Below, piece after piece: positions 51,740-56,626 of a stretch of 56,626 nt of DNA (position 1 is its first letter; every line of letters starts with the position of its first letter). The notes below the pieces were generated by a model. It was not told the DNA's origin. It saw nothing but the letters and a program-made list of their open reading frames with translations, and did not search any database. The position numbers were made by a program, and so were the translations under genes. This DNA comes from an uncultured bacterium (GTDB lineage: Bacteria > Bacillota_I > Bacilli_A > RF39 > UBA660), in assembly GCA_949296605.1 (NCBI GenBank), contig CASFPB010000049.1:1-56626 (forward strand), read 5' to 3'.

Positions 51740-51958
51740 ATGATGCAAGGCAGAGTCAAATGGTTTAACAACGATAAAGGTTACGGATTCATCGAATACA
51801 ACCAACTATCTGATATTTTTGTTCATTACTCAGCTATTGTTAAAGATGGTTATAAAACACTTAATGAAGGTGCATTAGTAAATTTCAAGTTAATTGAAAC
51901 TGCTAAAGGACTACAAGCAATAGATGTAAAAGAAGAACAAGTTACTCCAGTAGCATAA
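51740..51958 (+). CDS. Cold-shock protein
   Basis: A 72-residue CspA-type single-strand RNA/DNA-binding OB fold, with RNP1 KGYGFIEY and RNP2 DIFVHYSAI, beginning QGRVKWFNNDKG. Typical roles are RNA chaperoning at low temperature or in stationary phase. The ATG at 51740 is eight bases after GGAAGGAG; a second ATG follows immediately. It ends at a clear terminator. Confidence 0.95.
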   Translation: MMQGRVKWFNNDKGYGFIEYNQLSDIFVHYSAIVKDGYKTLNEGALVNFKLIETAKGLQAIDVKEEQVTPVA

Positions 51959-51962
51959 ATGA

Positions 51963-51987
51963 AAGCCCGTTTTACACCGGGTTTTTA
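51963..51987 (+). terminator. Terminator after the cold-shock gene
   Basis: AAGCCCG/CCGGGTTT-type stem with a 7-8-base loop followed by TTTTT, the most GC-rich terminator of the window. Confidence 0.85.
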
Positions 51988-52051
51988 TTTTATTTTAATT
52001 TTCTTGTTAATTTTATAATAATATAGTAAACTTAAATTAGAAAGGAGCTAT

Positions 52052-52504
52052 ATGATGAAAGGATTAAAGACGGTTTTTATTGTAATAATAGGATTACTAT
52101 GTTTCACTGGATGTGGGGAAAAAAGATTAACTTGCTCATATGAAGAAAATGATAGTGGTGTAAAAACAAATCAAAAAATAGAAATGAAATTTAAAGATGA
52201 TAAAGTAACTGCTATAAAAATGAGTATTGATTCAAAAGCAACAGATGAAGAAGCAAAATCAAGTTGGAATATGGTAACTTCACTATTAGAAGCAGCATAT
52301 GAAGAAGTTGATGAAGAAGGATTAAAAGTAACTTTTAAAAATGATGAAAAAAATTACAGCTATAATTTGACATTTGATGTTGATTTAACAAAAGTAAAAG
52401 ATGAAGATTTAGAAAAATATGATTTAGATTCAATAGTTGATTCAACATCAACTTTAGAAGAAGTTAAAGAAAATGCTGAAAAAGATGGATTCACATGCAA
52501 ATAA
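52052..52504 (+). CDS. Small lipoprotein of unknown function
   Basis: A 150-residue protein with a lipoprotein signal peptide and lipobox CFTGC (Cys about 21), then a soluble, acidic domain with a beta-rich start (LTCSYEENDSG) and a C-terminal Cys (FTCK), which could bond to the first. The pattern is common among YehR-like small lipoproteins of Firmicutes, but I cannot name it. Start follows AAAGGAG. It is a single gene between terminators. Confidence 0.8.
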   Translation: MMKGLKTVFIVIIGLLCFTGCGEKRLTCSYEENDSGVKTNQKIEMKFKDDKVTAIKMSIDSKATDEEAKSSWNMVTSLLEAAYEEVDEEGLKVTFKNDEKNYSYNLTFDVDLTKVKDEDLEKYDLDSIVDSTSTLEEVKENAEKDGFTCK

Positions 52505-52515
52505 TTATAGTAAAG

Positions 52516-52540
52516 ATGCAATAATATGCATTTTTATTTT
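52516..52540 (+). terminator. Terminator after the lipoprotein gene
   Basis: ATGCA/TGCAT stem with a 6-base loop followed by TTTTTATTTT. Confidence 0.65.
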
Positions 52541-52561
52541 GTAGTTTTTTTAATAATTTTA

Positions 52562-52570
52562 TGTTATATT
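52562..52570 (+). promoter_or_regulatory. Extended -10 promoter of hpf
   Basis: TGTTATATT, an extended -10, about 20 bases before the TTG start with GAGGTGAT between. Confidence 0.55.
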
Positions 52571-52589
52571 AATTATAGAGGTGATAATA

Positions 52590-53123
52590 TTGAAAGTAAA
52601 TATTCGTGGAGATAAGGTAACAGTTACTAAATCAATAAAAGAATATGTTAACGAAAAATTAAGTAGACTTGACAAATACTTTGAAAATCCAAAAGAAATA
52701 GAATGCAAAGTATTAATTAAAGTTAAAAATCAAGACCAAAGTATTGAAGTAACAGTTCCTACTAGCAAATTTACTTTAAGAGCAGAAGAAAGGCATCAAG
52801 ATTTATATGCAGCAACAGATTTAGTTATTGATAAATTAGAAGGCCAAATAAGAAAAAATAAGGCAAGATTAGATAAAAAATATCATGATATTCCTAAATT
52901 TGAAATGAATTTTGATTTTGAGGCTTTAGAAGATGAATTAACAAACTCTAAAATAGTAAAAAGAAAAGATATGGATATGAAACCAATGGATGAAGAAGAA
53001 GCTATGATTCAAATTGAATTGTTAAATCATGATTTCTTTGTATTTAAAAATATAGATGAAGATTGCATATCTGTATTATATAAAAGAAAAGATGGAAGTT
53101 ACGGTATTATTAATGTTAAGTAA
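52590..53123 (+). CDS. hpf: Long-form ribosome hibernation factor HPF
   Basis: Pairs 70S ribosomes into inactive 100S dimers in stationary phase. The 177-residue protein has the N-terminal HPF/RaiA domain (VNIRGDKVTVTKSIKEYV, then RKNKARLDKK) and the long-form C-terminal dimerisation domain (KPMDEEEAMIQIELLNHDFF, then VLYKRKDGSYGII). The start is TTG at 52590 after GAGGTGAT. It lies close upstream of secA as in Bacillus, here with one methyltransferase gene between. Confidence 0.96.
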   Translation: MKVNIRGDKVTVTKSIKEYVNEKLSRLDKYFENPKEIECKVLIKVKNQDQSIEVTVPTSKFTLRAEERHQDLYAATDLVIDKLEGQIRKNKARLDKKYHDIPKFEMNFDFEALEDELTNSKIVKRKDMDMKPMDEEEAMIQIELLNHDFFVFKNIDEDCISVLYKRKDGSYGIINVK

Positions 53124-53128
53124 TTTAA

Positions 53129-53155
53129 TATAGACTTAAAAAAGTCTATATTTTT
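53129..53155 (+). terminator. Terminator after hpf
   Basis: TATAGACTT/AAGTCTATA perfect 9-bp stem with a 4-base loop followed by TTTTT. Confidence 0.88.
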
Positions 53156-53177
53156 AAAATTGAAAGGAATATAAGAT

Positions 53178-53912
53178 ATGGATGAAAAGGAATGCATTAA
53201 AATAAACAAAAATGGATGGAATACATTAATAAAATCAAATAAGTCATTTTCAAATACAATTTTACCTGAATATGGTCCATTTTTAAAAAGAAACGAAGAA
53301 GAAATAAAATTAATAAAAAATATTAAAGGAGCAAAAGTATTAGATATTGGGTGTGGACAAGGAGAATCATTGAAATATTTATATAACAAAGGAGCTTCAG
53401 AATTATGGGGAATAGATATTTCTGAAGAACAAATAATAAAAGCAAAATCAAATTTACCAGAATTTAAAAATAATATTTATGTAGGAGCGATGGAGCAAAA
53501 ATTAGAAATTCCTAATAACTATTTTGATTATATTATTTCAATATTTAGTATTGGTTATACTTCGGACATAAGTTTAACTTTTAAAAATTGCTATCAATAT
53601 TTAAAAAAAGAAGGCGCTTTAATTATAAGTTGGACACATCCATTTTATTATTGTTTAGATATAGATAAAGATAAAGTAATATTGAACAAATCATATTTTA
53701 ATGAAAATTTTGAGATGATTACAAAAGGCCCAGATAAAATTAAAATGGTTCAAAAAAATTTAATGATATCAACTATAATAAATGAAGCTCAAAAAGCTGG
53801 ACTTTATGTAGATACAATACTAGAAGAAGAAACTATTTTAAAGATGATGTTAATGGGTATAAAAGCACATTTTGGAAAAAAGAAAAAACAGTTAATTGTC
53901 CAAGCACTTTAA
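53178..53912 (+). CDS. Class I SAM-dependent methyltransferase
   Basis: A 244-residue methyltransferase of the Methyltransf_11/25 type. Motif I VLDIGCGQGESLKYL (about 54-68), acidic GIDISEEQIIKA, motif III region DYIISIFSIGYT and IISWTHPFYYCLD. The substrate is not apparent; relatives act on small molecules, and genes of this type are often mobile additions. It lies between hpf and secA, which adjoin in Bacillus, and has its own ribosome binding site and terminator. Confidence 0.88.
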   Translation: MDEKECIKINKNGWNTLIKSNKSFSNTILPEYGPFLKRNEEEIKLIKNIKGAKVLDIGCGQGESLKYLYNKGASELWGIDISEEQIIKAKSNLPEFKNNIYVGAMEQKLEIPNNYFDYIISIFSIGYTSDISLTFKNCYQYLKKEGALIISWTHPFYYCLDIDKDKVILNKSYFNENFEMITKGPDKIKMVQKNLMISTIINEAQKAGLYVDTILEEETILKMMLMGIKAHFGKKKKQLIVQAL

Positions 53913-53965
53913 TAATAAAATTTAAAAAGGATGTTAATTCAAATTATTAAAATACATAATTTTAT

Positions 53966-53990
53966 AAGAAGTTTAATACTTCTTTTTATT
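53966..53990 (+). terminator. Terminator after the methyltransferase
   Basis: AAGAAGT/ACTTCTT 7-bp stem with a 5-base loop followed by TTTATTTT. Confidence 0.8.
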
Positions 53991-54002
53991 TTAACAATAG
54001 CA

Positions 54003-54011
54003 TGCTATAAT
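54003..54011 (+). promoter_or_regulatory. Extended -10 promoter of secA
   Basis: TGCTATAAT, 18 bases before the secA ATG, the third occurrence of the ATGCTATAAT string in the window. No good -35. Confidence 0.65.
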
Positions 54012-54028
54012 AAAAAATGAGGTGGATA

Positions 54029-56515
54029 ATGAAATTTTTAAGAAAACTACTAGATAGTGAATACAAAGAATTATGTAGATTTGAAGAAATTGCCAAAGAA
54101 ATTGAAGCAATGGAACCAGAAATACAAAAATTAAGTGATGAACAATTAAAGGAAAAAACAATAGAATTTAAGGCTGAACTCGAAACTGGAAAAACATTAG
54201 AAGATATAATAATACCAGCATTCGCAGTAGCTAGAGAAGCATCATACAGAGCAATAGGTGAAAAACCTTTTCATGTTCAAATTTTAGGTGGATTAGCAAT
54301 ACACTATGGTAACATAGCAGAAATGAAAACTGGTGAAGGAAAAACTTTAACAACAGTATTACCTGCTTATCTTAACGCTTTAGAAGGAAAAGGAGTTCAT
54401 GTTGTCACAACTAACGAATACCTATCTCAAAGAAATGCAGAATGGATGGGACCAATTTATGAAATGCTAGGTATAACTGTTGGAGTAAATTTAAGAGATT
54501 TATCTCCAAAAGAAAAAAAGGAAGCATATGATGCTGACATAACGTATTCAACAAACAATGAGATTGGATTTGATTATTTAAGAGATAACATGGTTGTGAA
54601 AAAGGAAAATCGTGTTCAAAGAGGATTAAACTTTTGCATCATCGATGAAGTTGACTCAATATTAATTGATGAAGCAAGAACACCATTAATTATTAGTGGT
54701 GGAAGGTTTAATTCTAATAACTTGTATATTGAAGCAGACAGAACTGTAAAAAAATTAAAAGAAGAAGAAGACTACACAATTGATTTAAAGACAAAAAATG
54801 TTTCTTTAACAGCTGAAGGAAGTAAAAAAGTAGAAAAAATTTTGAATGTAAAAAATTTATACGATCTTGATAATACAGCATTAGTGCATCACTTAAACCA
54901 AGCTTTAAAAGCAAATTATGGTTTTAAAAAAGATATAGATTATGTAGTAGAAAATGACGCAATAATAATTGTTGACCAATTTACAGGTAGATTAATGCAT
55001 GGAAGACAATATAGTGAAGGATTACATCAAGCTATTGAAGCTAAAGAAGGTGTAACTATTAACACTGAAACAAAAACAATGGCAACAATTACATTTCAAA
55101 ATTTATTTAGAATGTATAACAAACTTGCTGGTATGACAGGAACAGCTAAAACGGAAGAAGAAGAATTTAGAAATATTTATAATATGTATGTAATATGCAT
55201 TCCAACAAATAAACCAGTAATTCGTGAAGACTTAGCAGATTTAGTTTATTCTAATGAAGCAGGAAAGTATAAAGCAATTATAAATTGTATTAAAGAAATA
55301 CATAAAAAAGGACAACCAATACTAATAGGAACAATTTCTGTTGAATCAAACGAAAGATTAAGTAAATTATTAAAACAAAATAATTTACCTCACGAAGTAT
55401 TAAATGCCAAGAACCATGAAAGAGAAGCTGAAATAATTGCTCATGCAGGGGAAAAAGGTGCTATAACATTAGCTACTAATATGGCAGGACGTGGAACAGA
55501 TATAAAACTTGGAGAAGGAGTTCGTGAGCTTGGTGGACTATATGTAATAGGAACCGAAAGACATGAATCAAGACGTATAGATAACCAATTAAGAGGACGT
55601 GCAGGACGTCAAGGAGATCCAGGAACATCACAATTCTTTGTTTCATTTGAAGATGATTTAATGAAACGTTTTGGAACAGATAGGATTAAAAATTTATTAA
55701 TTAGTTTAGGTCTTGATGATGACCAAGCAATTAGATCAAAGTCTCTTACAAAAAGTATAGAATCTGCACAAAAGAAAGTAGAAGGTAACAACTACGACCA
55801 TAGAAAAAATTTACTTGATTTTGATAATGTATTAAATGAACAAAGAGAAATTATTTATTCTCGTAGAAATGAAATATTAGATGAAGAAAGTATCCATGAT
55901 AAAATTATAGAAAGTTTTCGAAATACAATTAGAAATTTAGTAGAAAGCCATATACCACCAGAAAATTATTTAACTGACAATGATAAAAGCGAAATTGTAG
56001 AATATGTAAATACTAATTTTTTAAAAAATCAAAATTTAGATGTATCAGAAATAAAGGACTTAAAAGAACAAGAAATAGTAGATTATTTATTTGACTTAGT
56101 AATAAAAGACTATGAAAAGAAAATGATTTCTTCACCATTAATGAATGAATTTGAAAAAGCTATTTCATTACGTGTTATTGACTCAAATTGGGTAGAACAT
56201 ATGAGTGCTATGGAACACTTAAAAGAGGGTGTTGGATTAAGAGGTTATGCTCAAAACAATCCAGTTCAAGTATATACAATGGAAGGATATGAAATGTTTG
56301 AAAATCTATTAAATAAAATAGATAATGATACTGCATTATTCTTATTAAAAGCTGAAGTTAAACAAAATATTGAAAGAAAGCAAACGTTACAAGGAAATAC
56401 AAACGATGGAAAAGAAAAAGCAAAAACACAACCTAAGAAAAGCATAAAAATAGGTAGAAATGATCCTTGCCCATGTGGAAGTGGAAAAAAGTATAAGAAT
56501 TGCTGTGGTAAATAG
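54029..56515 (+). CDS. secA: Preprotein translocase ATPase SecA
   Basis: Motor that pushes secretory proteins through SecYEG. The 828-residue protein has Walker A MKTGEGKTLTTVL (about 97-109), DEVDS Walker B (about 205), the preprotein cross-linking domain, motif VI region RIDNQLRGRAGRQGDPG, the scaffold helix, and the C-terminal zinc tail DPCPCGSGKKYKNCCGK. Length matches SecA1. The ATG at 54029 follows GAGGTGG. prfB, usually next, is not seen before the window ends. Confidence 0.98.
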   Translation: MKFLRKLLDSEYKELCRFEEIAKEIEAMEPEIQKLSDEQLKEKTIEFKAELETGKTLEDIIIPAFAVAREASYRAIGEKPFHVQILGGLAIHYGNIAEMKTGEGKTLTTVLPAYLNALEGKGVHVVTTNEYLSQRNAEWMGPIYEMLGITVGVNLRDLSPKEKKEAYDADITYSTNNEIGFDYLRDNMVVKKENRVQRGLNFCIIDEVDSILIDEARTPLIISGGRFNSNNLYIEADRTVKKLKEEEDYTIDLKTKNVSLTAEGSKKVEKILNVKNLYDLDNTALVHHLNQALKANYGFKKDIDYVVENDAIIIVDQFTGRLMHGRQYSEGLHQAIEAKEGVTINTETKTMATITFQNLFRMYNKLAGMTGTAKTEEEEFRNIYNMYVICIPTNKPVIREDLADLVYSNEAGKYKAIINCIKEIHKKGQPILIGTISVESNERLSKLLKQNNLPHEVLNAKNHEREAEIIAHAGEKGAITLATNMAGRGTDIKLGEGVRELGGLYVIGTERHESRRIDNQLRGRAGRQGDPGTSQFFVSFEDDLMKRFGTDRIKNLLISLGLDDDQAIRSKSLTKSIESAQKKVEGNNYDHRKNLLDFDNVLNEQREIIYSRRNEILDEESIHDKIIESFRNTIRNLVESHIPPENYLTDNDKSEIVEYVNTNFLKNQNLDVSEIKDLKEQEIVDYLFDLVIKDYEKKMISSPLMNEFEKAISLRVIDSNWVEHMSAMEHLKEGVGLRGYAQNNPVQVYTMEGYEMFENLLNKIDNDTALFLLKAEVKQNIERKQTLQGNTNDGKEKAKTQPKKSIKIGRNDPCPCGSGKKYKNCCGK

Positions 56516-56549
56516 CTTATAAAATAAGGGTTTGCGAAGGTTTTAAAAA

Positions 56550-56626
56550 TCAAAAAATCATAAAAAATAGTCGATTTGTTTCCATTTTGTTTCCAAAATT
56601 AAAAAAGATGTTACCAAAACCTCTGA
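56550..56626 (-). CDS. Possible 3' end of an integrase-like gene (partial)
   Basis: On the minus strand an open frame enters from the window edge and ends at a TGA (56552-56550), 25 residues, containing FGNKMETNRL. Tyrosine recombinases of phages and integrative elements in Firmicutes often end with GNKM-type sequences, hence the guess. The piece is too short to be sure, and might be non-coding. Confidence 0.25.
   Translation of the reverse strand, partial: RGFGNIFFNFGNKMETNRLFFMIF

Overview
The window is a very AT-rich stretch of bacterial chromosome around the replication origin of a spore-forming member of the Bacilli. Evidence for this is the B. subtilis-like gene order (dnaA-dnaN-recF-gyrB-gyrA; rpmH-rnpA-yidC-jag-mnmE-mnmG-rsmG-noc; dnaX-ebfC-recR-bofA; metG-tatD-rsmA-yabG-veg-spoVG), many sporulation genes (yabP, yabQ, spoVG, yabG, spoVT, bofA, spoIIR, spoIID, spoIIQ, spoIIID), and a Bacilli-specific Noc and ComK-like gene. 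TGA is used as a stop (pth, trmN-like, mnmG), so the code is standard. The base composition suggests an uncultured gut lineage near Erysipelotrichia/RF39/RFN20, but that is inference.

Layout. The origin lies around 28.7-30.5 kb, with DnaA boxes on both sides of dnaA. Everything to the left is read leftward and everything to the right rightward (co-directional with the forks), except one penicillin-binding protein gene at 37.9-39.9 kb. Left arm, moving away from the origin: dnaA, dnaN, a ComK-like gene, recF, gyrB, gyrA; a 1-kb gene-free stretch with five parS sites and one Noc-binding palindrome; the SRP RNA; tadA-dnaX-ebfC-recR-bofA-holB-ricT-trmN-pth-mfd; spoVT; a membrane protein; a Met T-box leader before dut-metG-tatD; a pair of unrecognised HTH-plus-repeat proteins; a 3D-domain protein and rsmA; yabG-veg-spoVG; an orphan gene; yabP-yabQ.

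Right arm: rpmH-rnpA-yidC-jag; mnmE-mnmG-rsmG-noc; pbp (reverse); ywiB-like-argS-rpoE; prfA-prmC-spoIIR-mntP-murA; an SGNH-like protein; an unknown membrane protein; rpmE; rpiB-ywzB; spoIID-spoIIQ; spoIIID plus a small actin-like remnant at the position of mbl; a cold-shock gene; a lipoprotein; hpf; a methyltransferase; secA. The last 77 bases may hold the tail of an integrase-like gene.

How it works together. The core is replication initiation, the clamp and its loader, gyrase, chromosome segregation and nucleoid occlusion sites, ribosome and tRNA maintenance, envelope synthesis, and sporulation control from sigma-F/E signalling (SpoIIR) through engulfment (SpoIID, SpoIIQ) to late mother-cell and forespore regulation (SpoIIID, BofA, SpoVT). 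The most unusual items are the tandem HTH-solenoid paralogues (4.2-6.7 kb), the DnaA-box-like/parS module repeats, the Noc-binding site built into mnmE codons, the ComK-like gene inside the dnaN-recF interval, the shrunken MreB/Mbl-like protein, and hairpins that merge a terminator with the downstream promoter or ribosome binding site.
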